Origin: SZAS-18 sp031370675
GTDB taxonomy: Bacteria; Verrucomicrobiota; Verrucomicrobiia; Chthoniobacterales; SZAS-18
Length of the DNA: 64,000 nt
NCBI GenBank assembly: GCA_031370675.1
Contig: JANMQT010000192.1
Coordinates: forward strand, 39,176-103,175
Direction: 5' to 3'
Of the stretch, positions 18,560 through 27,894 are shown piece after piece; the stretch's first letter is position 1; every line of letters starts with the position of its first letter. The notes beneath the pieces were generated by a model, which was not told the origin of the DNA, ran no database searches, and worked only from the letters and a program-made list of their open reading frames with translations. A program made the translations under genes and the position numbers.

Positions 18560-19714
18560 ATGCGCCAGACCCGCGAGCAGATGGAGGAAGCCGAGTCGAG
18601 TCGGCTCGCGCCCTACGCGCAATCCAGCCGCGGCTCCGCCGGGCGCACGCATGCCGAGGAGCCGCATCCGTTTCGCCCCGTCTTCCAGCGAGATCGCGAT
18701 CGCGTTCTTCGCTCGCGGGCCTTCCGCCGGCTTGAATACAAGACCCAGGTCTTCCTCAATGGCACCGGCGATCATCTCCGCACGCGCCTGACGCACACGA
18801 TCGAAGTCGCTGCGATCGGCCGCACCATCGCCCGGGCGCTCGGGTTGAACGAGGATCTGGTCGAGGCGATCGCGCTCGCCCACGACCTCGGTCATCCGCC
18901 CATCGGCCATTCGGGCGAGGAGACGCTGGATCGGCTGATGCGCGGCCACGGGGGATTCGATCACAATGAGCAAAGTCAGCGCATCGTGGAGTCCATCGAG
19001 TCGCCCTATCCGGATTTTCGCGGCCTCAACCTGAGCTTCGAGGTCATCGAAGGGCTGAAGAAGCACCGCGCGTTCTACGATCCGCCGCCCCATGCCACGG
19101 AGGCCGGGTCGTATCCGAGCCCATCGCTGGAGGCGCAGCTCGCCAATTTGGCCGATGAAATCACGTACTACAGCCACGATCTCGATGACGGCCTGGATTC
19201 AGGGTTGATCACCGAGGCCTCGCTCGACGAGGTGCCGCTGTGGGTGGAGTGCCGCGGGCTGGCCCGGACGAGATTCCCGCGTTTGTCCGACTCCGGGGTG
19301 CCCGACGCCATCATCCGAACGATTATCGACCGCGAGGTTCAGGACGTCATTGCGACCAGCAACGCGGGCATTGAGGCGGCAGGGGTGCGCAGCGTGGATG
19401 AGGTGCGACGACATCCCGATTTGCTTATTCGCTACAGCCAGCCATTGCTGGTGGCGAACCAGCAACTGCGGCGTTTTCTCTACCAAAATTTATATTTTCA
19501 TCCGGCGGTGGCCGAGGTGAATCATCGCGCCTGCGGCCGCCTCGAGCATGTTTTCGAGGCCTACCTGACGTCGCCAAATCTGCTTGGCAAGGCAACCGCC
19601 ACGCGGCTCGCGGAGGAGGGACTGCATCGCACGGTTTGCGATTATCTTTCGGGCATGACGGACCGTTACCTCGTCGAGGAACACGAGCGGCTCTTCGGGA
19701 AGTCCGCGACATAA
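18560..19714 (+). CDS. dGTPase-like HD-domain phosphohydrolase
   Basis: 384 aa. HD-domain metal residues are present in THTIEVAAIGRTIARALGL and HDLGHPPIGHSGEETLDRL. FDHNEQSQRI and the DEITYYSHDLDDGL motif are typical of deoxyguanosinetriphosphate triphosphohydrolase-like proteins. Some members cut dNTPs to nucleoside and triphosphate; specificity differs between paralogs. The start is set at ATG 18560, eight bases after ispA stops. The frame opens further upstream but overlaps ispA in another frame. Confidence 0.92.
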   Translation: MRQTREQMEEAESSRLAPYAQSSRGSAGRTHAEEPHPFRPVFQRDRDRVLRSRAFRRLEYKTQVFLNGTGDHLRTRLTHTIEVAAIGRTIARALGLNEDLVEAIALAHDLGHPPIGHSGEETLDRLMRGHGGFDHNEQSQRIVESIESPYPDFRGLNLSFEVIEGLKKHRAFYDPPPHATEAGSYPSPSLEAQLANLADEITYYSHDLDDGLDSGLITEASLDEVPLWVECRGLARTRFPRLSDSGVPDAIIRTIIDREVQDVIATSNAGIEAAGVRSVDEVRRHPDLLIRYSQPLLVANQQLRRFLYQNLYFHPAVAEVNHRACGRLEHVFEAYLTSPNLLGKATATRLAEEGLHRTVCDYLSGMTDRYLVEEHERLFGKSAT

Positions 19715-19739
19715 TGGCGTCGCGCGGCGAAAGGAAGTG

Positions 19740-21269
19740 ATGGAGACGATTTGGATCTTAGGCGACCAATTGACGCTGCGCCATCCGGCGCTGCTGGGCG
19801 GACCTCGCGCGGATGCGGTGGTGCTCCTCGTCGAGTCGCGCCCGCGCGGCAGCCTGCTGCGCTATCACCAGCAAAAGCTCGTGCTCATCTACTCCGCGAT
19901 GCGGCATTTTGCGGCCGACCTCCGCGCGGCCGGCTGGAAGGTGGACTACCATTTCCTGGCGGAGACGCCGGACTTCACCACCGCGTTGCTCCGGCATGTG
20001 GAAAATTGTCGTCCGTCACGCCTCGTGCTGATGGAGCCAAACGACTGGCCCATGGCGCAGGCGATTCCCGCGCTGCGCCCGCGGCTCGGGACGCCGATCG
20101 ATCTCCTGCCGACAAACTTCTTTCTGTGCAGTCGCGCGGACTTCCAACGCTGGGCGGGGAAGAGCAAGCGGCTGTTGATGGAGAATCACTACCGGCGAAT
20201 GCGGCTGAAGCTGGGCTACTTGGTGGATGACGACGGAAAGCCCGAGGGTGGGAACTGGAATCTGGATGCAGAAAATCGCCGGACCTTCGCCGAATTTGCG
20301 AAGACGCGTCCCGCGCGGCGAAACTTGCCGGTCCGCGAGGAGCCGGATGATCTTACGCGCGAGGTGATCGCGCTCGTCGGCCGGGAGTTTCCCGATCACC
20401 CCGGCAAGGCCGATGGATTCTGGCTTCCCGTCGATCGCGCCGGCGCTCTGCGCTGGTTGCAGCGTTTCGTGCGCGAGCGCCTGGCGAATTTCGGGCCGTT
20501 TGAGGACACGATGTGGTCCGAAGACCCGCTGCTCTATCACTCGATCCTGTCGCCGTTGCTCAACCTCGGGTTGTTGTCGCCGGCGGAATGCGTCGAGGCG
20601 GCCATGGAGGCGTACCACAACGGCACCGCTCCGCTCAATTCTGTCGAGGGCTTCACGCGGCAAATCATCGGGTGGCGCGAGTTCATCAATGGCGTCTACT
20701 GGCTGAAGATGCCCGGCTATATGGAGTTGAACCGGCTCGACGCACACCGGTCACTGCCTGCTTGGTTCTACACGGGACGGACGGATTTGAATTGCCTGCG
20801 GCATTGCCTGACCCAGGTCATCGACACCGCCTACAATCACCACATTCAGCGGCTGATGGTACTGGGAAACTTCCTGATCCTCGCCGAGGTCGAACCGCGC
20901 CAGGCGCTCCGCTGGTATCTCGAGATGTATTGCGACGCCTTTGACTGGGTGATGGCAGCCAATGTGATTGGCATGGTGTTGCACGCCGACGGCGGTTTCA
21001 TGGCGACAAAGCCCTACGTCGCGGGTTCCGGATACATCTCAAAAATGAGCGACTATTGCTCGGGCTGCCGTTACCGGCCGTCCGTGAAAACGGGCCCGGA
21101 CGCCTGCCCTTTCAACTACCTCTACTGGAATTTCTTTGACCGCCACGCGGATCGCTTTCGCGCCAATCCGCGCGTCTCCATGATGGTGCGGACGTGGGAA
21201 AAGAGGACCGAGGCCGAGAAGGAAACAGTGAGGAAATCGGCGCGTGAATTTCTTGCCTCGCTCAAGTAG
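19740..21269 (+). CDS. Photolyase-related protein with Fe-S cluster (DPRP/FeS-BCP)
   Basis: 509 aa. WILGDQLTLRHPALL, the DPRP start, is followed by FAD-binding region motifs (WREFINGVYW, MYCDAFDWVMAANVIGM, GGFMATKPYVAGSGYI). Cys residues that bind the 4Fe-4S cluster in bacterial (6-4) photolyases are present: LRHCL, and DYCSGCRY..GPDACPF. It could repair UV (6-4) photoproducts or act as a photoreceptor. ATG 19740 is chosen over the GTG at 19737 because AAGGA (19731-19735) sits at workable spacing. Confidence 0.93.
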   Translation: METIWILGDQLTLRHPALLGGPRADAVVLLVESRPRGSLLRYHQQKLVLIYSAMRHFAADLRAAGWKVDYHFLAETPDFTTALLRHVENCRPSRLVLMEPNDWPMAQAIPALRPRLGTPIDLLPTNFFLCSRADFQRWAGKSKRLLMENHYRRMRLKLGYLVDDDGKPEGGNWNLDAENRRTFAEFAKTRPARRNLPVREEPDDLTREVIALVGREFPDHPGKADGFWLPVDRAGALRWLQRFVRERLANFGPFEDTMWSEDPLLYHSILSPLLNLGLLSPAECVEAAMEAYHNGTAPLNSVEGFTRQIIGWREFINGVYWLKMPGYMELNRLDAHRSLPAWFYTGRTDLNCLRHCLTQVIDTAYNHHIQRLMVLGNFLILAEVEPRQALRWYLEMYCDAFDWVMAANVIGMVLHADGGFMATKPYVAGSGYISKMSDYCSGCRYRPSVKTGPDACPFNYLYWNFFDRHADRFRANPRVSMMVRTWEKRTEAEKETVRKSAREFLASLK

Positions 21270-21275
21270 CCGCGA

Positions 21276-21785
21276 TCACCGGTTTGACAAAGCGGCGAAC
21301 AGTTTCTCGTAGAGCGGCCTCAAGCCCTCGGGAATGATGCGGGTCTGCGCAATCACCGGCATGAAATTCTGGTCGTGAGCCCAGCGCGGCACGATGTGGA
21401 GATGCAAATGGTCCGCGACACCCGCGCCAGCGCAGGCACCGAGGTTGAGGCCCAGGTTGAAGCCCTCCGCGCGCATCACCCGGCGCAAGGCGTCCTGTGC
21501 GATTTCCGCAAGCTGCCACAACTCGAGTTTTTCGGGGTCGGTGAGTTCCGTGAGTCCCGCAACTTTCCGGTAGGGCACGGCCATCAGGTGGCCCGAGGAG
21601 TACGGATAGCGATTCATCATCAGGAATGCGCCCTTGCCCCGGCGCAGCACCAGGTGCGCGGTGTCATCGGTGGCGTTTGCCGCCTCGAGCAGGAAATCAG
21701 GGTCCGCCGGCTTCTGCTCAAAATATTCAACGCGCCACGGCGCCCAGAGCGCGCCGAGTTGTTTGGGAAATTCCGTGTCGTCCAT
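21276..21785 (-). CDS. HIT-family (Ap4A hydrolase/phosphorylase-like) protein
   Basis: 169 aa from ATG 21785; a TTG at 21800 overlapping the stop of DUF423 would add five residues. Core: GALWAPWRVEYFE, FLMMNRYPYSSGHLMAVPYRKV, and GVADHLHLHIVPRW with the HxHxH catalytic triad-of-His motif. It matches the long HIT group that contains Ap4A phosphorylase-like enzymes. It likely cleaves dinucleoside polyphosphates or related nucleotides; substrate is inference. It directly follows DUF423 on the minus strand and abuts the photolyase-like gene tail-to-tail. Confidence 0.9.
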   Translation of the reverse strand: MDDTEFPKQLGALWAPWRVEYFEQKPADPDFLLEAANATDDTAHLVLRRGKGAFLMMNRYPYSSGHLMAVPYRKVAGLTELTDPEKLELWQLAEIAQDALRRVMRAEGFNLGLNLGACAGAGVADHLHLHIVPRWAHDQNFMPVIAQTRIIPEGLRPLYEKLFAALSNR

Positions 21786-21796
21786 CAACGTGAGAT

Positions 21797-22156
21797 TCAA
21801 TCACGTGGCGCGCGGAAGACGAGCCACAACCACCCGGCGAGAAAAGCCACCCCGCCGAGCGGAGTGATGGCGCCAAGCCATTTCACACCCGTGAGGGCGA
21901 GGACGTAGAGGTTGCCGCTGAAGACGACAGTGCCCGCCGCGAAGCACCACCATGCGCCAGCCTGGAAGGGACGCAGGCGCGCGACGACGAGCATCGCCAG
22001 CGCGTGAAAGAATTGATAACGCACCGCGATTTCGAAGCTCTCAGTCGTGCCCAGCGTGGCGAGCGTCGACTTCAGCCCGTGCGCACCAAACGCGCCCAGC
22101 GCCACGGAGAGCAATCCAAAAAGCGCGGCGATTTGAAAGGCGAGGCGGGGTGTCAT
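21797..22156 (-). CDS. DUF423 (YgdD-like) small membrane protein
   Basis: 119 aa, four transmembrane segments. The family pattern ALGAFGAHGLK near the N-terminus, RYQFFHALAMLVVA in the second helix and WLGAITPLGGVAFLAGWLWL at the end are all present. Function unknown in the family; it is often found as a single gene. It follows prpE on the minus strand but is separated from it by an ATTCGTG-type repeat. Confidence 0.92.
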   Translation of the reverse strand: MTPRLAFQIAALFGLLSVALGAFGAHGLKSTLATLGTTESFEIAVRYQFFHALAMLVVARLRPFQAGAWWCFAAGTVVFSGNLYVLALTGVKWLGAITPLGGVAFLAGWLWLVFRAPRD

Positions 22157-22170
22157 GCGTGCTGAATGGA

Positions 22171-22260
22171 ACCACGAATTCTGCCCGAATGAACACGAAT
22201 TAATGAGGTCCGTACCAAACCAATGCCGTCTTTATTCGTGTGCATTCGTGTGAAATTCGA
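22171..22260. repeat. ATTCGTG-type inverted repeat
   Basis: Left arm (22171-22201) reads ACCACGAATT then GAATGAACACGAATT. Right arm (22233-22260) reads ATTCGTGTGCATTCGTGTG then AAATTCG, the imperfect inverse complement. The spacer is about 31 bases. The element fills the gap between the prpE stop and the DUF423 start. Confidence 0.75.
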
Positions 22261-22272
22261 GGGCCCCCGTCT

Positions 22273-24198
22273 TCACACCGCCGCGCGCACCTGATCCAGC
22301 GCGCTGGCGTCCTCGAGCGTGGACAGATCGCCCGGATCGCGGCCCTCGGCCAGGGCGCGAATTCCGCGGCGCAGAATTTTCCCCGACCGCGTCTTCGGCA
22401 GCGCGGTGAGAAAATGGATCGAGTTCGGTCGCGCGATGGCGCCGAGCCGCGTGTCCACCTCGCGTTTCAGTCCGTCGATCAATGCGGCTTTGGCGTCGTC
22501 CCCCTCGGGTTGTTCGCCGGCCTTGATCACCACGCATGCGAACACGGCCTGGCCTTTGACTTCGTCCTTCACCCCGACGACCGCGCACTCCGCCACCGCC
22601 GGATGCGCGCTGAGCGCCTCCTCGATTTCGCGCGTGCCGAGCCGGTGGCCGGCGACGTTGATGATATCATCCGCGCGGCCGAGAATCGTGACGAATCCGG
22701 CATCGTCCATCGTGGCCCAATCAAACGTCGTGTAGACCATTTTACCGTTTTCATCGGTCTCTTGGAAATACGTCTGCACAAAGCGCTCGTCGTCGCGCCA
22801 CAACGTCGGGAAGCAACCCGGCGGCAACGGGGGACGAATCGCCAGAACCCCTTTGCGCTCGCCATTTTCCTCGGTCACCGGCCCGGTTTCGTCGCCGATC
22901 AACGTAATGTCGTAGCCCGCACAGGGCAGACCGGGCGACCCGAGTTTGCGCTCCAGTTTTCCGCTGCCCGGAAAGCCCGCGAGAATCGGCCAGCCAGTCT
23001 CGGTCTGCCAATAGTTGTCGATGACGGGCACGTTCAGCGCGTTCTCGATCCATTCCGAGGTCGGCACATCGAGCGGCTCGCCGGCGAGGTAGAGATAGCG
23101 CAGCGAACTCGTATCGTACTTTTTAAGGAACGCAGGATCCTGGCGCCGTAGCACGCGAATCGCGGTGGGCGACGTGAACATCATCACCGCGCGATAGTCC
23201 TGCACGATTTTCCACCAGATGCCGGCGTCGGGCCGGACCGGCAGGCCCTCGTACAAAATGCTGGTCATGCCCTGCATGAGCGTGCCGTACACGCCGTAGG
23301 AATGACCCACCTGCCAGCCGATGTCCGAGGTGCAAAAAAACGGCTCGCCCGCCTGGCCCGGGTAAATCGTCTGCATCGTGTGCATCAGCGCGACGGCCGA
23401 CCCGCCGGTATCGCGCACGATGCCCTTCGGCGTGCCGGTGGTACCTGAGGTGTAGAGTATGTAGCTCGGGTGGGTGGCATCCACCCACTCCACCGGGACC
23501 TCGGCGCCGTCATGGCGCGCGAGTTCGACGCGGAGATCCACGTCGCGTCCGGCGACATAGCTCATGGCGGGATCGAGCCCGCGCGAGAGCAGAAGCACGC
23601 TCTTGGGCGGGAACTTCGCGAGGCGAATCGCCTCATCGAGCAACGGCTTGTAGGAAATAATTTTTCCGCCGCGCATGCCGGCATCGGCGCTGACGATTAC
23701 CTGGGGTTGGCAGTCGTCGATCCGCGTGGCGAGGCTGGGCGCGGCGAATCCCCCGAAAACCACGGAATGAACCGCCCCAATCCGGACGCAGGCGAGCATC
23801 GCGACCGGGCCCTCGGCGATGTTCGGAAGATAGATCAGAACGCGATCGCCCTTTGCGACGCCATGGGCCACGAGCACGGCGGCCATAACGTTCACGCGCC
23901 GGTGCAATTCGCGAAACGTCAGCGTCACGGTCTCGTTCGTCTCGGTCGAAATCGTGATCAGCGCGGGATGGTCCGCCCACGCGGCGAGGTGGCGATCGAC
24001 GGCGTTAAAGCAAAGATTCGTCGTGCCGCCGGGAAACCATTTCACGAAGGGTGGGTTCGAATAATCGCAGACCTGATCGCAGGGCGAATGCCAGTGAATG
24101 AGACGGGCCTCTTCGCTCCAAAACTTCGTGGGGTTGTCCAGCGAGCGGCGATGCACGGCGCGGTAGCCATCGCCAGAGGAGGAGGGTCGGGTCGGCAT
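22273..24198 (-). CDS. prpE: Propionyl-CoA synthetase / acyl-CoA synthetase
   Basis: 641 aa AMP-forming synthetase. The start at 24198 places YRAVHRRSLDNPTKFWSEEA at the N-terminus as in PrpE. Motifs: SYILYTSGTTGTPKG (AMP-binding), DNYWQTETGWPI (PrpE type; Acs has WQTETGG), GRADDIINVAGHRLGTREIE and the catalytic lysine region TRSGKILRR. It activates propionate, or acetate and other short acids, for growth or salvage. It diverges from the DUF3597 gene across 120 bases. No methylcitrate-cycle genes are next to it; sucCD and gltA are at 51-55 kb. Confidence 0.92.
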   Translation of the reverse strand: MPTRPSSSGDGYRAVHRRSLDNPTKFWSEEARLIHWHSPCDQVCDYSNPPFVKWFPGGTTNLCFNAVDRHLAAWADHPALITISTETNETVTLTFRELHRRVNVMAAVLVAHGVAKGDRVLIYLPNIAEGPVAMLACVRIGAVHSVVFGGFAAPSLATRIDDCQPQVIVSADAGMRGGKIISYKPLLDEAIRLAKFPPKSVLLLSRGLDPAMSYVAGRDVDLRVELARHDGAEVPVEWVDATHPSYILYTSGTTGTPKGIVRDTGGSAVALMHTMQTIYPGQAGEPFFCTSDIGWQVGHSYGVYGTLMQGMTSILYEGLPVRPDAGIWWKIVQDYRAVMMFTSPTAIRVLRRQDPAFLKKYDTSSLRYLYLAGEPLDVPTSEWIENALNVPVIDNYWQTETGWPILAGFPGSGKLERKLGSPGLPCAGYDITLIGDETGPVTEENGERKGVLAIRPPLPPGCFPTLWRDDERFVQTYFQETDENGKMVYTTFDWATMDDAGFVTILGRADDIINVAGHRLGTREIEEALSAHPAVAECAVVGVKDEVKGQAVFACVVIKAGEQPEGDDAKAALIDGLKREVDTRLGAIARPNSIHFLTALPKTRSGKILRRGIRALAEGRDPGDLSTLEDASALDQVRAAV

Positions 24199-24318
24199 GA
24201 ACTCCAGCGTGCTTCCGGGGGCCCGCTCCGGCGAGGAAGAATTGACGGTTTGAACAGGCGATAATTCCGCAAGATAATGCTCGCCCGGGTTATCCCGGGG
24301 TCGCATTCTTCCCGCCCT

Positions 24319-24936
24319 ATGGCACTCAATTCACAGCAAATTTTTGCGAATCACATACTCCAAAAGGTGATTCCCTCGTTGCAAGGCAATGCCGCGGTCA
24401 CCACCTATGTAGCTAACCTCGAGGCGAATGCGAAGCGTTTTCTCGGCCAGGTTCCGGGCGAGGCGCTCGACGAAAAGACCTATGGCGAACGCACGAAGTC
24501 GGATCTCGCGGGCATCGCGGCTGCGCTGGGCAGCAACGTGAACGCCGATGTCGCGTCCTGCCTCACCGGGGTCGCGGAGCGCTTCGGCCTGTCCGCGTCA
24601 ACCGCAGTCGCCTCAGCTCCGGCCGGCGCTCTGTCGGTCGGCACGGTGGGCGTCGCGCAGGCCGGGAGCGCAAGTACTGTCTCGGTGAACATCGATGCGA
24701 TTTTGGCGGCCCGGGCCGAGACCGCGGGCGAAGACCTCGACTGGCAGAATTCGGTGGTCGATTTGCTCAAGCTGCTCGGCAAGGACAGCAGCATGGGCGC
24801 GCGCCGGCACTACATGACCGCGCTGGGCCTCGACGTCCAAAGCGCCGGGTCGGAGGCAGGCAACACCGCGTTGCATGGCGCGTTGCTGAATGCGCTCGCG
24901 GCGAATGGCGGGAACCTGCCGGCGAATCTCGCGTAG
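24319..24936 (+). CDS. DUF3597-domain protein
   Basis: 205 aa. The C-terminal half carries the DUF3597 core, ILAARAETAGEDLDWQNSVV followed by DLLKLLGKDSSMGARRHYM. The N-terminal half is helical, MALNSQQIFANHILQKVIPS onwards, with no signal peptide or membrane segment. Function unknown. The start is set at ATG 24319, since the open frame upstream is not conserved and overlaps the control region shared with prpE. Confidence 0.85.
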   Translation: MALNSQQIFANHILQKVIPSLQGNAAVTTYVANLEANAKRFLGQVPGEALDEKTYGERTKSDLAGIAAALGSNVNADVASCLTGVAERFGLSASTAVASAPAGALSVGTVGVAQAGSASTVSVNIDAILAARAETAGEDLDWQNSVVDLLKLLGKDSSMGARRHYMTALGLDVQSAGSEAGNTALHGALLNALAANGGNLPANLA

Positions 24937-25023
24937 GCACGAGCCAACAACCACTTGCTTGGCAACGGGCGCTCCGAAAGGGTCGCCCGGTTAGTTTGCG
25001 CGCCGCGCGCGGTGACGCGTCCG

Positions 25024-26274
25024 CTACCCCGCAAATTCCGTCACCACCAGCGTCGCGTTGTGGCCGCCGAAGCCGAAGCTGTTGCTCATGGCCACCTTGA
25101 TTTTCTTTTCGCGCGCGACCTTCGGCACATAATCCAAATCACACTCGGGATCCGGCGTGTCCAAATTAATCGTCGGCGGAATCACGCCGTGCTGCATCGC
25201 CAGCAGGCAGGCCGCCAGCTCCACCGCGCCAGCCGCTCCGAGCGTATGACCGGTCATCGATTTCGTGGACGACACCGCCAGCCCGTTTTTCGCATAGGCG
25301 CCAAATGCGCGCTTGATCGCCGTGGTCTCGGCGATGTCGCCCAGGCCCGTGGACGTCGCGTGCGCATTCAAGTAATCGACCTGCTCGGCGTTCACCTGCG
25401 CGTGTTTCAACGCCATGTTCATCGCCAGCGCGGCGCCGGAGCCGTCGGGGGTCGGTGAGGTCATGTGGTACGCGTCACACGACACGCCGTAGCCGGTCAG
25501 CTCGGCGTAGATGCGCGCCCCGCGCTTCTTCGCGTGTTCCAGCTCCTCGAGAATCTTCACGCCCGCGCCCTCGCTCAGCACGAAGCCGTCGCGGTCCTTG
25601 TCCCACGGCCGCGACGCGCGGGTTGGGTCGTCATTGCGCAGCGAGAGCGCCTTCATGTTGCCGAAGCCGGAAAGTCCGAGCGGGGCGATGGCCGCCTCGC
25701 CGCCGCCGGCGATGAAGCCGTCGGCATCGCCGAATTTAATCGTGCGCCACGCCTCGCCAAGCGTGTTGTTGGCGGATGCGCAGGCGGTGACGATGCTCAT
25801 GTTCGGCCCGCGCAGGCCGTATTCCATCGCGACGAGGCCGCTGCCCATGTTCGCGATCATCATCGGGATCATGAAGGGCGAAACGCGGCTCGGGTTCTTC
25901 AAGATCAAGTTGGTGTGCTGGTCCTCGATGCTTTTCAGTCCGCCGATGCCGCTGCCCAAAAAGCAGCCAAACCGATCGCGATCGACGGTCTCGAAATTCC
26001 CGAGGCCGGCGTCCTTCACCGCCAGTTTCGATGCCGCCATGAGCAGCTGGCTGTAGCGGTCGGCGCGCTTCGCGTCCTTGGGCGTGTTGAAGTGCTTCAC
26101 CGGCTCAAAGTTTTTCACCTCGCCGCCGATCTTGCAGTCGTACAACGCCGTGTCGAACAGGGTGATCGGCGCGATGCCGCTCACGCCGTTGGCCAGGTTG
26201 TGCCAGAAAGTCGGCAGGTCATCGCCAATCGGCGTCATCACGCCGATGCCAGTAATCACGACTCGTCGATTCAT
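25024..26274 (-). CDS. fabF: Beta-ketoacyl-ACP synthase II
   Basis: 416 aa with the full catalytic triad: Cys165 in TACASANN, His305 in NAHATSTGLGD and His343 in TGHTLGAAGA. DKDRDGFVLSEGAG and the C-terminal SNSFGFGGHNA are also typical. It elongates acyl-ACP in fatty-acid synthesis. The start at 26274 follows a pyrimidine-rich leader (CTGTTTCCTTTTCTT) with no Shine-Dalgarno. The longer frame reading into guaB3 is a shadow. It is last in the minus-strand run and is separated from guaB3 by a repeat. Confidence 0.97.
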   Translation of the reverse strand: MNRRVVITGIGVMTPIGDDLPTFWHNLANGVSGIAPITLFDTALYDCKIGGEVKNFEPVKHFNTPKDAKRADRYSQLLMAASKLAVKDAGLGNFETVDRDRFGCFLGSGIGGLKSIEDQHTNLILKNPSRVSPFMIPMMIANMGSGLVAMEYGLRGPNMSIVTACASANNTLGEAWRTIKFGDADGFIAGGGEAAIAPLGLSGFGNMKALSLRNDDPTRASRPWDKDRDGFVLSEGAGVKILEELEHAKKRGARIYAELTGYGVSCDAYHMTSPTPDGSGAALAMNMALKHAQVNAEQVDYLNAHATSTGLGDIAETTAIKRAFGAYAKNGLAVSSTKSMTGHTLGAAGAVELAACLLAMQHGVIPPTINLDTPDPECDLDYVPKVAREKKIKVAMSNSFGFGGHNATLVVTEFAG

Positions 26275-26428
26275 AAGAAAAGGAAACAGGAACAGGGACG
26301 AAGGAGGAAGATTGAGGGATTTCGCGGCCGAGGCAAGACCAGAGGGGTGGGGCGCGACGGAAGCAAGACGACGCGAGCGAATTGCGTGCTTCTTGTTCCC
26401 TGCTTCTTCCTCCTGGTTCCTTTTCTTA
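26275..26428. repeat. Purine/pyrimidine inverted repeat between guaB3 and fabF
   Basis: Left arm 26275-26310 is AAGAAAAGGAAACAGGAAC then AGGGACGAAGGAGGAAG. Right arm 26388-26428 is its imperfect inverse complement, GCTTCTTGTTCCCTGCTTC followed by TTCCTCCTGGTTCC. The outer 16 bases match almost fully. It starts at the fabF start codon and its outer end includes the guaB3 stop codon, so it fills the whole gap. A similar element lies at 41197-41300. Confidence 0.8.
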
Positions 26429-27604
26429 GCGCGTCCCCATGCCGACGTTTTGGACGGTCTGGAACAGCTTGCCTTCGGTCTTGATGCTGGGGGCGATGAT
26501 GATCTCGGTTTCCTGGAACTCACGAATGGTTGAGGCGCCGACGTTGCCCATGCAGGTGGTGATGGCGCCGACAAGATTTTGCGAGCCGTCGTCGACCGTG
26601 GCCGGGCCGAAGAGGATTTGCTTGAGCGAACCGGTGACGCCCACCTTGATGCGCGTGCCGCGCGGGAGATTGGCGTGCGGCGTGGCCATGCCCCAATGAT
26701 TTCCCCGCCCCGGAGCTTCCTCCGAACGCGCGAAGGCGCTGCCGACCATGACGGCATCCGAGCCGCAGGCCAGCGCCTTGCAGACGTCGCCGCCCTTGCT
26801 CATGCCCCCATCGGTGATGATGGGGACAAAGCGGCCGGTCCGCTTGTGAAATTCGTCGCGCGCCGCGGCGCAATCGACCGTGGCGGTCACCTGCGGCACG
26901 CCGAGCCCGAGCACCCCGCGGCTGGTGCACGCGGCACCGGGTCCAACGCCGATGAGCACTCCCGCCACACCGCAGTCCATCAATTCGAGCGTCACGTCGT
27001 AGGTCACGGCGTTGCCGATGATGACGGGGATTTTCATCCGCTTGCAGAACGCCGCGAGCTCGAGTGATTTGTACTCCGTCGAGACGTGCCGGACCGTCGA
27101 GACCGTGGATTGGACAATGAAGACGTCAGCGCCGGCTTTTTGCGCGATGGCCCCAAAGCGTTCGGCCTTTTGCGGAATCGAGCTCACCGCCGCGAGCACG
27201 CCGGCGGCCTTCAGTTCCTCGATGCGCCGGACGATCAGCTTCTCCTTGATGGGCGCGAGGTAAATTTTCTGGATGAGCGACGTGACCTCGTCCTTATCCG
27301 CCGTCGCGATCTGGTCGAGAATCTCTGCGGGCTTTTCGTAGCGCGTCTGCACGCCCTCGAGATTGATCACGCCGAGCCCGCCGAGCTGGCCCATCGCGAT
27401 GCAAAACTTCACGTCAGTGACGCCATCCATCGCGCTGGCGAGGATGGGGATGGGCAGCTTGATCTGCGAGCCGTCGGGCCGCGGGATATGAAACGAAGTG
27501 TCGACCTCGTTGGGGTTGATGGTCACGTCACCGGGCACGAGGGCGATCTCGTCGAAGCCGTAGGTGACCCGTGCTTTGCGGTTGCGTCCGATCCACATTC
27601 CCAT
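26426..27604 (-). CDS. guaB3: GuaB3-family IMP dehydrogenase-related protein
   Basis: 392 aa. It has the TIM-barrel of IMP dehydrogenase (ASAMDGVTD, GPGAACTSRG with the active-site Cys, and DGGMSKGGDVCKALACGSDAV). CBS domains are missing: residues 95-175 hold only a short TADKDEV..LIQKIYL region. GuaB3 is the CBS-less form common in Actinobacteria and some PVC bacteria; its exact reaction is unsettled. There is a Shine-Dalgarno-like AAAGGA about nine bases before ATG 27604. It follows a small zinc-ribbon gene in the same run. Confidence 0.88.
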   Translation of the reverse strand: MGMWIGRNRKARVTYGFDEIALVPGDVTINPNEVDTSFHIPRPDGSQIKLPIPILASAMDGVTDVKFCIAMGQLGGLGVINLEGVQTRYEKPAEILDQIATADKDEVTSLIQKIYLAPIKEKLIVRRIEELKAAGVLAAVSSIPQKAERFGAIAQKAGADVFIVQSTVSTVRHVSTEYKSLELAAFCKRMKIPVIIGNAVTYDVTLELMDCGVAGVLIGVGPGAACTSRGVLGLGVPQVTATVDCAAARDEFHKRTGRFVPIITDGGMSKGGDVCKALACGSDAVMVGSAFARSEEAPGRGNHWGMATPHANLPRGTRIKVGVTGSLKQILFGPATVDDGSQNLVGAITTCMGNVGASTIREFQETEIIIAPSIKTEGKLFQTVQNVGMGTR

Positions 27605-27639
27605 TGGTAAGGTCCTTTCGAGTGTAAAAAGCTGAGGGG

Positions 27640-27879
27640 TTAAATCTTCGAGGGCTTCTGCCGTTCATTGGTCGTGCCGCAGCGGGGGCAGACCGGCAGG
27701 AGGTCGGAACTTGCATCCTCGAAGTCGTAAGCGCAAACGCTGCAATGGACGCGATTCTGCAGCGCGAGACGGGCGCGGCGCTGCCGCAGCCGCTCCTCCA
27801 GCACCCACACGGCGAAGACCGCCACGATGAAGACAAAGAGGTAAAGAAAAACCAACACCGCGAGGCTGACGCGAATCAT
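27640..27879 (-). CDS. Small membrane protein with zinc ribbon
   Basis: 79 aa. One N-terminal transmembrane helix (LAVLVFLYLFVFIVAVFAVW) is followed by a short basic segment (ERLRQRRARLA). A CxxC...CxxC zinc ribbon (CSVCAYDF...CPRCGTT) lies on the cytoplasmic side by the positive-inside rule. No family recognised. It ends 36 bases before guaB3 and follows the ExbB-ExbD-Pro-rich set, so it may be part of that transport system or may simply share the operon. Confidence 0.72.
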   Translation of the reverse strand: MIRVSLAVLVFLYLFVFIVAVFAVWVLEERLRQRRARLALQNRVHCSVCAYDFEDASSDLLPVCPRCGTTNERQKPSKI

Positions 27880-27894
27880 GGAGGCGGTGGGGCG

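Noticed and set aside
24937..25023. Terminator-like GGGCG...CGCCC pair after DUF3597
   Set aside because: Only a five-base stem with a long loop and no T-run.
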